Source: Meloidogyne chitwoodi (Eukaryota > Nematoda > Chromadorea > Rhabditida > Meloidogynidae). From it: a stretch of 64,000 bases of DNA. Made by a program: the position numbers and the translations under genes. The notes under the pieces were generated by a model that was not told where the DNA came from, made no database searches, and was given only the letters and a program-made list of their open reading frames with translations. The first letter of the stretch is position 1, and each line of letters starts with the position of its first letter. Location of the stretch: positions 372,001-436,000 of the forward strand of contig JACZZP010000005.1 of the NCBI GenBank assembly GCA_015183035.1, written 5' to 3'. Below are positions 45,801 through 57,626 of the stretch, piece after piece.

Positions 45801-48800
45801 CCACAGGTGTGTAGTTATAACGGATAAAAATGGCACTAACTGCCCCTGTAGCCAATAAACCTATAGTAGAGAAGATTGCAGGAACAAAAGCCCAGGGACT
45901 GTCCCAATCCAAATGTATAGGCTTTATTTTCTGACAAATACTTAATTCTGCATTAGGCACTTGGCCAAGAGGACATTGAGTACAACTAAAATATTAAAAA
46001 ATTAAAAAAAAATTTATCTGGCAAAATGCCTTGTTTTGTTTGGCATTATTGAAGTACTAGTATCACAAGGAATGCAAGTCCAACAACAACTTTGATCTTG
46101 ATAAGCATTATAATGACCTTCTGAGCACGGCAAACTACAAACAGAGAGAGGGATGTAGGTTGTATCCTCCTCTATAGTGCCACGTTCTGTTACAATACGC
46201 TGAAATTGAAAAGTTTAAAAGAACTGATATTTTAAAAATATTTAGAATATCAGAATTAGATAATAAAGTAATTTTAGAATTTGTCAAAATTTAGGCAACA
46301 TCCCATTTATTCGCAAAATAAAATTATTAAAATATTAGAAAAATGATAAAAGTTAAATGAAGAATAAAATTTTATTTTGCGAATAAATGGGGTGTTTGCC
46401 TAAAATAGACTAGTTCCTAAATTTAAATTATTTTAATACACTTAAATATCAATATTTCACTATTGTACGCGAAAAAGAAATTATAACTCTCGTTATAAAG
46501 ATACCGTAATAATTGTTCTTATAACGGGAAACTAAAGAAGAGAGAAATAAATCCTTTAATGATTGTTTTTTTTTTAATTTTTTCTCCAATTAGTTAAATA
46601 ATGTTTTAAAAATTAATTTTTGTTTTAAAACCTGTAGTCCAGCACGTATATCAGCCACATCCAAATCAACAAGTTGATGATCTATCCAACCACCCACTCT
46701 TCGATAAAGACCTCTTTCGTCTAATTGAAAAATGCTGTATTGTCCATTTCCGTCACCGTTAGAATCAATTAGAGGTAATTGACCATCTTTTTAAAAATAA
46801 TTTAGAGAAAATTCTTTTTTAGTACTATTTTAGTTATCCTAATGATTAAAATCTCTGAGTTATCCCACAGGTTATCTCACTTATAGTTCTCGCTCATTGA
46901 ATAAAATAAATAAATCATTTAATACAAAATAATACCAATAAGTGAAACATTTCGATAAAGTTTTTGTAGCCGTTTTCCATCAAATCCATCTTTTGCTAAT
47001 TTACAATCTTCCCATTGACTTTCAAAACCGCATTCTTCCTAAAAAATAAAATTTAAAATTAAATTAATTAATAAATTAAACACTTTAATATAATTATGTA
47101 AAGCTCTAGCAACTAATTGAATAGAATCATAAACAAAAGGGACATAAGCTTCTTGTTTAAATGAATGTCCTTGTGTTTTGAAGCAAGAACCAAAATTTGG
47201 ATGAAAATGTTCTGAACAGTTCATAGATTGCCAATATTCACTAAGAAAAGTGTTTGAAGGTCCTAGAGAAGCAAAATATTCAACAAATCCTTTAAAAATA
47301 AGAATTTTAGAAAATTAATTTAATTTAAAAACCCTGAAGATGACGAACTTTTGGAGCTACAGTAATAGCCCCATTGATAATATGCTCAAATCCTTTGACT
47401 ACTGAAAGTTTCATTCCCCAACTATCACTAGCAACAAACCTTAAATTTAAAAAATCGAAATTTTTGACTGATCGTATATTTCAATCAAATATTTTATGAA
47501 GATTCTTCTCACTTATCTACCACACGTAATTATTATAGTTGACTATCTTTTAAACACGAAAATATTTTTATCAGTCGACCGACTGACATCCAAAAATAAA
47601 CAAATGGATCCGTTTCGTTAGCATATATATTGTTTATAAGAAAACATTTATTACAACTTTAAATAAAATAAAGTTATTAAGCAAAATAAGGTTTAATTTA
47701 AATGTTAATTTTGCTTAATATAATATATTTTATTGAAAATTACAATATTAATACTTTTAAAACTGAAGCACATAGTCCTGCATGCTTAATTGAGTTCATG
47801 TTTTTGTATGTCAGTCTTTGACTGATAAAAATATTATCTCATACTTAAGAGGTTATGCATATATGTATAAATGCACATGAGATACTTCTATTTACAATTG
47901 TAATAAACTTAAGTTTACCAAAAATAATTTCGCAATTTAGGCCTGTATGGCTTTAATTTCTCTGCATAAATTAGCGTTTTAAGGTTAGACAAAAAACGAC
48001 GCAAATTATCTTCATCCACAAACATAACAACACCTCTAGCTTTTGAATTTCTCATTCGTAAAAGTAATTCTCTATTTTTAAAGGAAATTAATTTTTTAAT
48101 TTTAAATAGAAGGGCCTCTCCAATAAACGCCTCTTTAAAAAATTAATTTAAAAATAAAATTCTTCTATTTAATAGAAGCCCCCTCTCCCTGATTATTCTT
48201 AAAAATAAAATATAACTTTGTCCAGTGAAGGGTAAAACTTGGCAGAATTCACAAATTTAAAAAGGGAATATTTTCATTTATTGGAGATACCCTTTTTAAT
48301 AAAAAAATCTTTCCCCTACTCGTATTGTTCATCTGTCCATCTTCTACTAATTTTGTGAACATCTCCATCAATACAAATGTTTAACTCAGTAGCAGCTGCT
48401 CGGAAACTATCCATCCCTCTCTCACCATAACTTCCAGTGTCTACAATTGCATGTACATAATTCCAATCTAAAGCTGCAATCTAAAATATTTTTTAATTTA
48501 TTTAAATATTTTTTATTTTCTTTTACCAAATGTGCCATAGCTCTAGCTTGTAAATTATCAGGTGGGACAACACGAGAAAAATATGCGAATCTTTAAATTA
48601 AAAATAATTTTAATTAAAATTAAATACATTAACGATCACCTTGGCTTTTCGCTTAACTCAACGCCTGTTGAAGAATAACTAATCATTGGGATCTATAAAA
48701 ATTAAAATTAAAAAAAAATTAAAAAAAAATAAATTAAATTTTTTACTTTAAAAAGTTGTAACATTGAAGAGACCATAACTGAGACCTAAAAAATAAAAAA

Positions 48801-49534
48801 AAATATTTTTCCCCTCAAAAACCATCATTTTTATAAAATTATACTTGGGAAGAAGCAGCCCCAATGACAGCAGAAATCTTTCTCATTTTAATCATTTTAT
48901 GTTGTTCTATATCAAAATGAGGAAGCAACGAATACGACGATTTTTCTTCATTTTGTTTTTGTTGTTCTGCTTCTCCACACACTGATTGTATAAATTGTAA
49001 ACTTTGTTCTAAAGCATGAGTCTCCACAGAACTTTAAAAATGTTTAATTAATATTTTCGCAAACTTAAATATCCAAAAAAGAAGAAAATTCATGTTTTAA
49101 CTTTTAAAGTCTTAGAAAATAATAAAATTTAAAAAAAACTTACCATGTGTCAAGAATTTGTGCACCCAAAGTGATTCCGGGCAAAATTCGATGATTTCTA
49201 TTTATTTGTTCTAGTGCATATAACATTGATACCTTAAAAATGAAAAAATAAATTTTTAATTTTAGAAAACTCTCTGACTTAGGGAAACCGGCCTAAATGA
49301 AATTTCCAGGTTCAAATTATAAATCTATACCATTCTTTGAACTCCTTGATCTGCCTTTATTCGTCCACAAAGTGAGGAACCCGAAGCATTTCTGCTACTT
49401 TCATGTATTGGAAATAGGCCTCCAAGAAGCACTGAACCGGGTATAATTATCTGTCTTTGTGCGGCACTTATTAATGAAAGAAAATGAAGTTGGAAAATTG
49501 AAGTAAGTAAAAAGATAATTCTTTGAATGAGCAT
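42811..49534 (-). CDS. Metabotropic glutamate receptor (class C GPCR)
   Basis: About twenty minus-strand exons from [14 protein letters not shown] (signal peptide, 49534) to DASFATFL (stop at 42811). The Venus-flytrap ligand domain is clear ([74 protein letters not shown], then [10 protein letters not shown]). A cysteine-rich link follows ([47 protein letters not shown]). The seven-helix part includes [49 protein letters not shown] [13 protein letters not shown] and [19 protein letters not shown]. The intracellular tail is long, Ser-rich and carries RRRSS and KRRNSS phosphorylation-like sites. It should couple glutamate to G proteins in neurons. Nematodes have three such receptors; I cannot tell which subgroup this is. 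Exon limits were not all resolved. Confidence 0.9.
46291..46404. repeat. Hairpin MITE, CCCCATTTATTCGC family, copy 3
   Basis: TTTAGGCAACATCCCATTTA and the complementary right end (ATAAATGGGGTGTTTGCCTA) lie in a glutamate-receptor intron. Confidence 0.85.
46483..46535. repeat. Short hairpin, CTCTCGTTATAA ends
   Basis: AACTCTCGTTATAAAGATAC and GTTCTTATAACGGGA pair loosely in the same intron, 80 bases from the preceding hairpin. Confidence 0.55.
47560..47840. repeat. Inverted repeat in receptor intron
   Basis: AATATTTTTATCAGTCGACC then GACTGACAT on the left faces ATGTCAGTCTTTGACTGATA and AAAATATT on the right, about 200 bases apart. No reading frame. Confidence 0.65.
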
Positions 49535-52500
49535 TGAGAAGTGGAATATAAATACAATGTTGCCAAGTGATTTAATGTTTTTCTTAAACCTTAAATAATG
49601 TTAAAAAATTACTAAGTGTGCAAACTTAAAACATTATGTTTTCTATACTCATTTGCACTTAAAACTTACAAATTAAGTTTTAACTTTGCATTAAAAACGT
49701 AAAAACATTTTTAAAGGTTTCCAGCTTGTTATTATTTTAATTTAAGTTCTAAAAAACGTAAAAACAAATAATAAAATTTAAAATTAATTTATTAATGTGA
49801 GTTTAATTTTAATTATTCCTGTATGTAGCTATGGAAATTTTTTTATTAAATATGGTTATTTAATTTATTATTAAATGTATTTATAAAATTAAACTTATGT
49901 AGGCAATTTCTTGGGAAAATAAAAGAAATTACGTGGAAAAAATAATGTCAAAAATTAACGTAATAAATATGATTAAAATAAATACTAGAAATAAATTTGA
50001 ATTAATGTTAAAATACCTAATATAGTGTAATGAGAAAAAGTTTTTTTAATAATTCAAAAAATGATACATAAATATAAAACCAAAAAATGTTAAATTCACA
50101 AGGAAATACATTACATAGGTATTATGGGAAATTCAAAAGGCCACAGATGGCAGTTCATTTTTCATTTCACTTTCTATAAAAGCCTAAACAAGCAAAGTTT
50201 TATAAACTAAAAAGTTAGATGTGGAATTGAAAAAATTAAATGTCAAATTTTTAATGTTTTAAAGTGTTTTTTCTTAAGTAAAAAATATTTTAGTTTTTTA
50301 ATTCTACTTATGTTTATAAAAATGTTTTAAACTTGGAGATTTCTCTTTATTTAAATGTTTTTGTTTGTTTTTTAAGTTTAAGTATTCTTAAGTTTACGAA
50401 AATAAGTTAAGTTTTAATGTTTTTGTTTGTTTTAAGTTTATTTTAAGTTTATGAAAAGATTTAATGTTTTCAAGTAGTTCTCAAGCTAAATAAAAAACAA
50501 TATTATTTATGTGTTCTATAAATGCATAAAATAATAGGGCAGTTTAAGACGGGAAATTAATTTTAATGCCTCTTAATGCTATAAACTGCATGAATCCCTA
50601 GGAATTAAAGGAAATGAATGAATGCTTTTTTTGCCTTTCCACAAATTTTTTTCACTTTTTTATTCTTTTCCCATCAAAATTAACAAAAAATTTCTTCCAA
50701 AGACATAAGTCTTTGTTTGTGCTGTCAACATTGTTTTTTCATTGGCAAAAATTGCGGGATTTTTTTTTTGGAAATTTTTAACGTTTATTATTGAGCACTT
50801 TTTTGAAAAAATTTATTTGAAAATAATTTAATTTTTCAAGTTTGTGCTTAATTCTATGAAATATATATTTATTGTTTTAATCTTTTTAAGTTTGTGAAAT
50901 ATTTGAAAATTTTAAGAACGTCTTAAGTTTGTGAAAATGTTTCCTTTATTTAGTATAAACATTTTTTTAAGTCTGTTCAGAAAAATTTTGCTTTAAATGT
51001 TTAAATTTTAAAGCTTTAATCGCGCGCTTAAAAATTTAAAATCCAAAAGTAACACCAGTTTTTATTTTTGTGTCATAAAAGGAATTTTAAAATATTTGCC
51101 TAAAGCAAATCTCTTTTATGAAAGAAAAACTGCCAACAAATGTGTCCAAAACAACACTTTTAGTGGATTTAAAAGAGAAAAAAAGAAGAGGAGCTTCTGC
51201 TGCCATATTTTTTTCCTAATTGACTTTAAGAAGAAAGAAAAAACTTTAAAAAACGTAAAAAATGAGGAAATTGGGAGAATAAATAATAAATTTTTTGACA
51301 AAAAATATGTTCTTTTTACACTCCGGAATAAATAAATAAATATAATGTTAAAATGATCAAAAGTTCATAAAATGAGGAAAAAAGGGAAATCAATAAAAAT
51401 ATTTTTTTTTTGAAAATAATATGTCATAAATATTTATAGAAAAAACATTAATATTTTAGGTGTTCAAAGGAAATTTAAGCATTTTCAAAATAAAAAGTGA
51501 GAAGAAAATAAGAATCTAACAAGCATTTTGATCAGAATGAAGTAAAAAACATTTCACTTAAAAATAGCCTAAAAACATCAAAACATTTGAAAATTAAGAA
51601 CAGACTTAAAACATTTTGAGTCTTAAGAGTAGACTTAAAAACATCAAAACATTTTCAAAACTTAAGAGCAGACCTAAAAACATTTGCAAAACTTAAGAAC
51701 AGACTTAAAAACATCAAAACACATTTTAATAAACTTGAAAATTTTAAAACATTTTCAGGAATTTAAGGTAATACTTAAAAACATTACAACACAAGAAAAA
51801 CAAAAACATTAAAAACTGTATACTTAAATTATTTTAAAATCACAAACAAAAATTCTTTTCACTAAAAATAATTGTTGATATTTTATATGAAACTTTAATT
51901 TATTCTAGGCACTTAAAAAATGCAAAAAGTAATTATTCTTTTGACTTAAATTTAAGATGACGTTTAATAATTTATGAAAACCCTCAGTTATTAATTATTT
52001 GGACTTAAAATATAGTATTTATTAAATTTTTTTTAATAATTTTGACCTAAAATCTTTATTTTTTTTAATCTTCCAATGTTCTTTATTTATGTAAATCTTG
52101 ATTTTTTATAATTATTTTTTATTAATTAATTTTAAAGGTTTCAATGTCTCTCATATTTTATTAAAAATAATTAAAAAATAAATATTTTCTATATTGGGTT
52201 TCACATTTCTTTTTTTAGATTAAAAATTCTCAAAATGCAAATATATAAAATTAAGCAAATACAAAAGAAAAATATTTTATAAATAAATTGCAGAATATTC
52301 CCAAAGGATTGGGTAAAAAATTAATGTTAAAAAAGTTTCCAAAAAATTTTACAACGAACAAAAGTTAAAAAAAGAGGAAGAAAGAAAGAATTTTCTGTCA
52401 AAATAATTACTGCCCTAAGGTATTGTTTTTTTTTTTTGAAAAAATATAAATTGCTTTTGGCACTTGGACTTGCTTAGATTTTATGAAAAAAATTTTTTTT

Positions 52501-53300
52501 TAAATAAAAAAAACAATATAAAGCGAACGGTAGAGAATGTTGACATGTGTTTTCTTTAAGATTGTAAAATAATTATTTCAAATTTTTTAAGTTTGTAAAT
52601 TTATTCTTAATATATTAATATATTCTCTAAGCAGAGATGGGCCGACAAAAATTTTATAATTCAAAAAAATCACTTTTTGTCCAAACAAATATTTTAAATT
52701 TTATTTTAATATGAACTTTTTATATATATTTTTACAAAATTTACCAAAAAAATTTATCACTTGAAGATAATTGTTAAAAAAATAAATTTTAAAAAGATTG
52801 TGGATTGTCTAAGCTCACGCAATTTTTTTCTTTTTTTTTCAAAAAAAAAATGTATAATAAAATATTATGTGAAAAGAACGTGAACTAATATTAAATTACT
52901 TTAACTCTCTTGACGAACAACTAAAATCTTTGTTTAAAAAATAATAAGTGTGAAAAGAAAGAAAGAATTAATTATTAATGAAGAAAATATTTGATAATTT
53001 TTCTGATATTTTTTTTTAAATGAAAAAATAAAATCAGATAATGATAAAAATATTAAATTTCAAAAATTTAAATAAATACAAAAAAAATTTATTTTATGCT
53101 TTTTTAAGGGCTGTTTTACGGTTAGAGTCCGCAAATGTCTGGTCCGCGGGTAGCCTATTCAACTACATTTTTTGTTTTATGAACTCTGTCCATGACTTAG
53201 GCCTCATCCTCTTCATCAAATATATTTAAAACTTTCCTTCAAAAAATAATCTATTTTTATGTATTTATCAATTATGTACTCATTTTAAATATATTTTTGA
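49535..53300. other. Long gene-poor, AT-rich interval
   Basis: No supported gene. Holds a run of imperfect ACTTAAAAACATCAAAACAT units (about 51590-51790), scattered AAGTTTGTG words, a CAGAGATGGGCCGAC word at 52632, and at 53041-53110 a copy of the 3' end of the gene at 60.2 kb. The open frame at 51.1-51.3 kb is Lys-rich with no similarity or splice support. Confidence 0.6.
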
Positions 53301-53305
53301 AATAT

Positions 53306-53520
53306 ATAATTACTAGAGAACGGAACGGGCCCCGGCCCCATTTCCCAGTTTCCCGGGCCCCTTTACCCGGTTTTTATTTTTGAATTCACCAGGTTTAAAT
53401 CGGGACCCGGAATTCCGGATTTACCCAGTTCGGGCCCCGGCCGGTCATTTCATATTTCAAAAACCCGGAACCCGGATTGGATTTTTTCAAAATTCCGGTC
53501 TCTAATAATTACTAATTGCT
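53306..53520. repeat. Self-similar block, CCCGG motif
   Basis: Inverted ends TAATTACTAGAGAACGG and CCGGTCTCTAATAATTA bound iterated CCCGGGCCCC, ACCCGGTTT, CGGGACCCGGAATTCCGG words. It lies upstream of the family copies on the right flank. Confidence 0.8.
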
Positions 53521-53809
53521 ACGATTCTATTTTAAATAATCTAAACTTTAGAAATATATACCTATATTACTAATTTAATTAACAAAAGAATTTCTTTTTA
53601 TCAGCATAGTAGAGTAAAATTTACTTTTAACTTGATAAATAAAAGTTGCGAGAATTTTTGGATTATAATGAAAAATGACATGTTTAGAGGTAAATAAATT
53701 GTAAGGATTTTATTTTGTTCATTTGGTGATGAGAGACATTTGCGGTTCCGGAATTTAAAAAAAAAAGTGTTTGGAAAAGTTGTGTTTGAAGGTCCAAATA
53801 AAAATCTGA

Positions 53810-54177
53810 ACAATATTTATATATGTCTTTCGAAAGAACTCATCTAGTTGAGTTGAACGACATCAAAAACAGATTCCAGTCATAATCGCTATAGAAGTGA
53901 GCCGGCAAATGTCTCAGCCGCAAAGATCGGTCGTTTTAACTTTTAAAAGGAAAAAATTTCTTTTTTTTTTTTTAATCTCGTTCCATTCAGCAACAACTTT
54001 TCTTGCATTTTCTTCAATTATGACCTCCTTTATATAAAAAATTATTTTATTTAAAAAAATTTATAAAAAGTGTTTAATTTCGTTATAAGAATATTAAATT
54101 GGCCCTATTTTACATTATAGGAGAGAAGATGTGTGTTTTCCTATTACCATGTCATTATAACGAGATTCAACTATACT
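53810..54177. other. Foldback fragment and family 3' region
   Basis: 53815-53890 (CTTTCGAAAGAACTCATC, GAACGACATCAAAAACAG) is a fragment of the 27 kb foldback arm. 54020-54175 on the minus strand is the 3' region of copy D, with TTGAATCTCGTTATAATGA, then its inverted partner TTATAACGAAATTAAAC, and TATAAAGGAGGTCATAATTG, which matches the distal 3' region of copy A. Confidence 0.65.
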
Positions 54178-54805
54178 TTATTTTTCTTTACCATGTCCAT
54201 GACCTCCTTGTCCACTACCTCCTCCTTGTCCATGTCTACGTCTTAGTTGTCCACGACCTCGTCCTCCTTGTTCTTGATTTCCATTGAGAAGTTGATGTAT
54301 AATATGTTGTTGATAATTATATAAAACAGATCTCTGATTTTGGTTTAAAATATATCCCTGATTTTGATTTGTATTTAATTGTTGATTTGCAATAGATTGT
54401 TGAAGTTGAGGTAAAAGATCACTATAATGTTGATTTATATTAGAATGTTGATAATTATATAAAATAAATGTTTGAATTTCATTTAAAATATTATATTGCT
54501 GATTTTGATTTATATTTAATTGTTTTTCTGCAATAAATTGCTGAATTAGATTTAAAATGATTTTATTTTCGGGATTTTGATTTATAATAATATAAGGATT
54601 TTGATTTGATATAATAAAATTGACAATAGCTTTAATGATAATCATAGATGATATAACTATATTTTGCATTTTTATTAATTAAATCTTCATAATTTATCTG
54701 CTCGTTGTTTAATTGTAAGTCCTTTAATAAAGAAATAAAATTTAACAAAAATATTACATATTAGGAATATCAAGCATTATTTTATTTATGTAGTACTATT
54801 ATCTT

Positions 54806-55018
54806 GAGTTACACGAGGTCGAGGCTTTAGAGAAAAACGAGACTAATGTTGACCGAAGAAGATAAAACCGAGATCGAGATTCAAAATTTCACCGAGATTC
54901 GAGAAAAACTCCTCGTCGAGGTTTAAGAGAGAGTCGAGGCTCTCCCTTCCGAGACCGAGATCGGTAAAACCTAGACCGAGATTCGAAAATCGGCGAGGTC
55001 CTCGGCCTCGTGTAACTC
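54806..55018. repeat. Self-similar block, CGAGAC/CTCG motif
   Basis: Inverted ends GAGTTACACGAGGTCGAGG and CCTCGGCCTCGTGTAACTC enclose iterated CGAGATCGAGATTC, ACCGAGATTCGAGAAAAAC and TCGAGGCTC words. It lies in intron 3 of copy D. CAGTGATGGGG follows 10 bases after. Confidence 0.85.
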
Positions 55019-55324
55019 TACCTATTATCAGTGATGGGGTGGGTTAAATGGAAATTAACACAAAGACTTATAAATATTAAAATAAAATACGCCAAAAATT
55101 AAATATTGATGCCAATCCCGAACTTTTTAATTTCTGTCAATCTATGTTTAACTAAAACTTTTATATAAAATCGTTACCGTAGGCAATTCACTTTTGATCC
55201 AACGTAATTTTTCTGTTAATCCTTCAAGTGCATTAGAAAGCTGATTATATTGTCCTATAATATTCATTGAACTATGGGCTAGGCGTTGTCTAATGCCTAA
55301 AATATTAAAATTAAAATCTGATGT

Positions 55325-55505
55325 AGTATAATCTGGGTCAACCCTTTAGGTCAACTCATTATACATCAACTCAGTCAATTTGCCAAATAATTTAAAAATA
55401 TAAAGTAATAAAACACTCCCAACAAGCCAAGTTTGTGCGAAGACCAACTAGTTTACTTGACCGAATTGGCAACTTGACAAATTGGTTAAGTTGATGTATA
55501 GTATA
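55325..55505. repeat. Inverted repeat, CCAATTCGGTCAA/AACTTGACAAATTGG type
   Basis: ATACATCAACTCAGTCAATT on the left faces CAAATTGGTTAAGTTGATGT on the right. The interior CCCAACAAGCCAAGTTTGTG resembles the 42.1 kb repeat. Lies in intron 2 of copy D. Confidence 0.7.
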
Positions 55506-55697
55506 TAGAGTTAGGAACGGGATCGGGTCCCGATCCCGTTTCCCGATTTCCCGATCCCTTTTCCCGGTTTTTTTGAGAAACCGGGATGAAAACGGGATCG
55601 GGAATACCCGATTTTCCCGGTCCGGGTTCCCTCCCGGTCGTTCCATTCTAAAATTTCCCGATTCCCGATCCCGATTTTTACAAAATTCCTAACTCTA
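55506..55697. repeat. Self-similar block, CCCGATCCCG motif
   Basis: Ends AGAGTTAGGAACGGGAT and CCTAACTCT are inverted around iterated GATCGGGTCCCGATCCCG, TTCCCGATTTCCCGAT words. It abuts the preceding inverted repeat in intron 2 of copy D. Confidence 0.8.
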
Positions 55698-56449
55698 ATA
55701 GTATAGTGGTGGACTCGTATAGTAATCGAACATTTAATTTAATTAAGCAGGGATAAAATTTAAAAAATATTTTTTCAATTTTGAATGTATAATTTGTCGA
55801 ATTTTTTAAGCTTTTCATTTACAAAATAAAAAGTTTTTTTTTTTAAGTTTTAATTAAAAATATACCATTATATGATTGCCTCAAATTTGCTATATCTGTA
55901 TTCAAAAATGCATTAATTTGGTTTTTCACAACAGTATTCAGTTGTTGTATCATAAATATATTGTTAATGATCGTGTAAGCATTTTCATGGTTGATGACAT
56001 TAATGTAATCAGTTAGTGCACCAGGATGATTTAACTAAATTAATTAAACATTTTTGACCAATTTGTTTTATTAAATTTTTATAATTAGCGAATTTAGGTG
56101 ATTATTTAATTTTTAATATAATTTTAAAATTTTTAATATTAATAAACAGACTAATTCTTCCTCTACTCCATAGCACAACGCAATTTGAATAAAAATTAAA
56201 AATAAATTTAATATTTTCATTTTTAATTGAGTTGAGTTTTAATAATTGGGAATATATCTATAAAATTGTTATATTAAAATTGTAAGTTATTTAAGGTTTT
56301 TATATAAACCAAAAGTTATAACAGAGGAGACCCAATAAATTAAATTAAGAGAGAACAAATCTAACAAATTAGTATAAAAGTGACTTTTTTACCTATGAAT
56401 TTCTAAAGAAAATTAAAAAAGAAAAATTTAAATTAATAATTCTTTCCAA

Positions 56450-56745
56450 TTTACAAAGCCTTTTTAAAGGCTTTAGATACGCACGTTTCTGAAGGCTCAA
56501 AGTTAAATTTTCTTTCTCTACCATGCATTTTTAATTTTTAAAAATTCAATTATTGAATTTTATTTTTCTCTAAATCTACCTTTAAATTTTTCAATATATA
56601 ACAAAGTACATTTCCGTTCGAAATTTTAAATTAAAAAACGTTAGAGGAAAGCATTGATTTGCTGCGTTTATGTACTTTATTTGCTGATTTTATTTATTTA
56701 ATTTTAAAATTAAATAATTCTGACAGGGGTCATATTGGCGCATTA
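56450..56745 (-). promoter_or_regulatory. Secreted-family promoter, copy D
   Basis: Read on the minus strand: TGCGCCAATATGACCCCTGT, CGAACGGAAATGTACTTTGT, GAGAAAAATAAAATTCAATA, CCTTCAGAAACGTGCGTATC, CTAAAGCCTTTAAAAAGGCT, AAAGAATTATTAATTTAAAT. The last cluster is about 230-290 bases from the ATG, as in copy A. Confidence 0.7.
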
Positions 56746-57626
56746 TATCCAAAAGTTCCCTTAATTTTGATTTGAAAATAAAGTTTTAAATTTTTATATC
56801 ATAACAAAAAATAACAAGTTTAGAGGTTATATTTATCTATGAATTCTATGAGTGATTGTTGAAAAATCAAATATCTGGATAAGAGATAGGCCAAATTCAA
56901 ATATTTGTCAAATTTTTTCAATTCATTTGAAAAGGAATTTTAAGTTGACTTATTTTTGAAAATCAAATAGTATTACGTAATTTTCAAATTATTTGAATTT
57001 GAATTTAGCATTTTCCCTATCTCTAGTTTTTAAAATAATAAATGTTTTTAGTCTAGTAAAATGATGTTTAGAAGGACAAAACCAGAAAATTAAATTTTAA
57101 TGAGATAATTTTAAAATTTGCTAAATTTTTCAAGTTTTTTGAATAATAGTTTTTTTAGCTTTGTCGATTCCAAAAAATAGTTGAAAAATAAAAAAGTCGA
57201 TTTCTTTTTGGTATCATTCATGTAAATGTGCATTTTCCTCAATGACACCTTCTACAAAATTAAAAAAAAAATTATTAAAAATTTGGTGAAAAATCGGTTG
57301 AATTTCGTTATAAAGATACCAATAAAAATATTCTTATTTTTTAAGGTTATACAAATTTACTTTCTGTCATTCCAGGAAAATAGAACAACATTGGAAAATG
57401 CGTCAGTGAAGAAAAAGTGCATATATAAATTCACAATAAGAAACAAAAAAATAGGTGAAAAACACATAAAAAATGTATTTCTGATGTAATTTTGTTTTTT
57501 GTGTTTTTCCTGTATTTTTGTCTCTTCTTGTGATTTTTGTACAGTTTCTTTACTAACGCCTTTTCCGGAAGCCCTTTCTGTTTTCTTACCTTGTTTCCTT
57601 AATCTTTGTTTTCTCTAACCTCTTTG
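56746..57626. other. Intergenic between copies D and E
   Basis: No supported gene. Contains a plus-strand TTGAATTTCGTTATAAAGA word at 57299 and repeated ATTTGAATTTGAATTT-like stretches. The open frame at 57.2-57.5 kb looks fortuitous. Confidence 0.5.

Larger units (their letters stand above)
54178..56220 (-). pseudogene. Secreted effector-like family, copy D (frameshifted)
   Basis: Exons 56220-56152, 56034-55866 and 55296-55178 join with phases 0,1,0. Exon 1 gives MKILNLFLIFIQIALCYG. Exon 3 has GQYNQLSNALEGLTEKLRWI, the family's most conserved mature segment. Exon 4 (from 54721) runs 29 codons to a stop at 54632. A second frame (54669-54178, 163 codons) continues the homology, starting MQNIVISSMI as in copies B and C, so exon 4 has a small indel near 54670. 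That frame encodes two imperfect roughly 55-residue Asn/Gln/Tyr-rich repeats (NQNQQYNILNEIQ..., NQNQGYILNQNQR...) and a tail of RGRGQLRRRHGQGGGSGQGG type. It is the longest tail among the copies. A splice alternative that rescues the frame was not seen. Confidence 0.7.

Noticed and set aside
51096..51335. Lys-rich open frame as a small gene
   Set aside because: Composition follows local purine bias; no signal peptide, domain or splice partner.
54099..54287. Plus-strand open frame rich in Val/His/Leu
   Set aside because: Antisense shadow of the Gly/Arg-rich tail of copy D.
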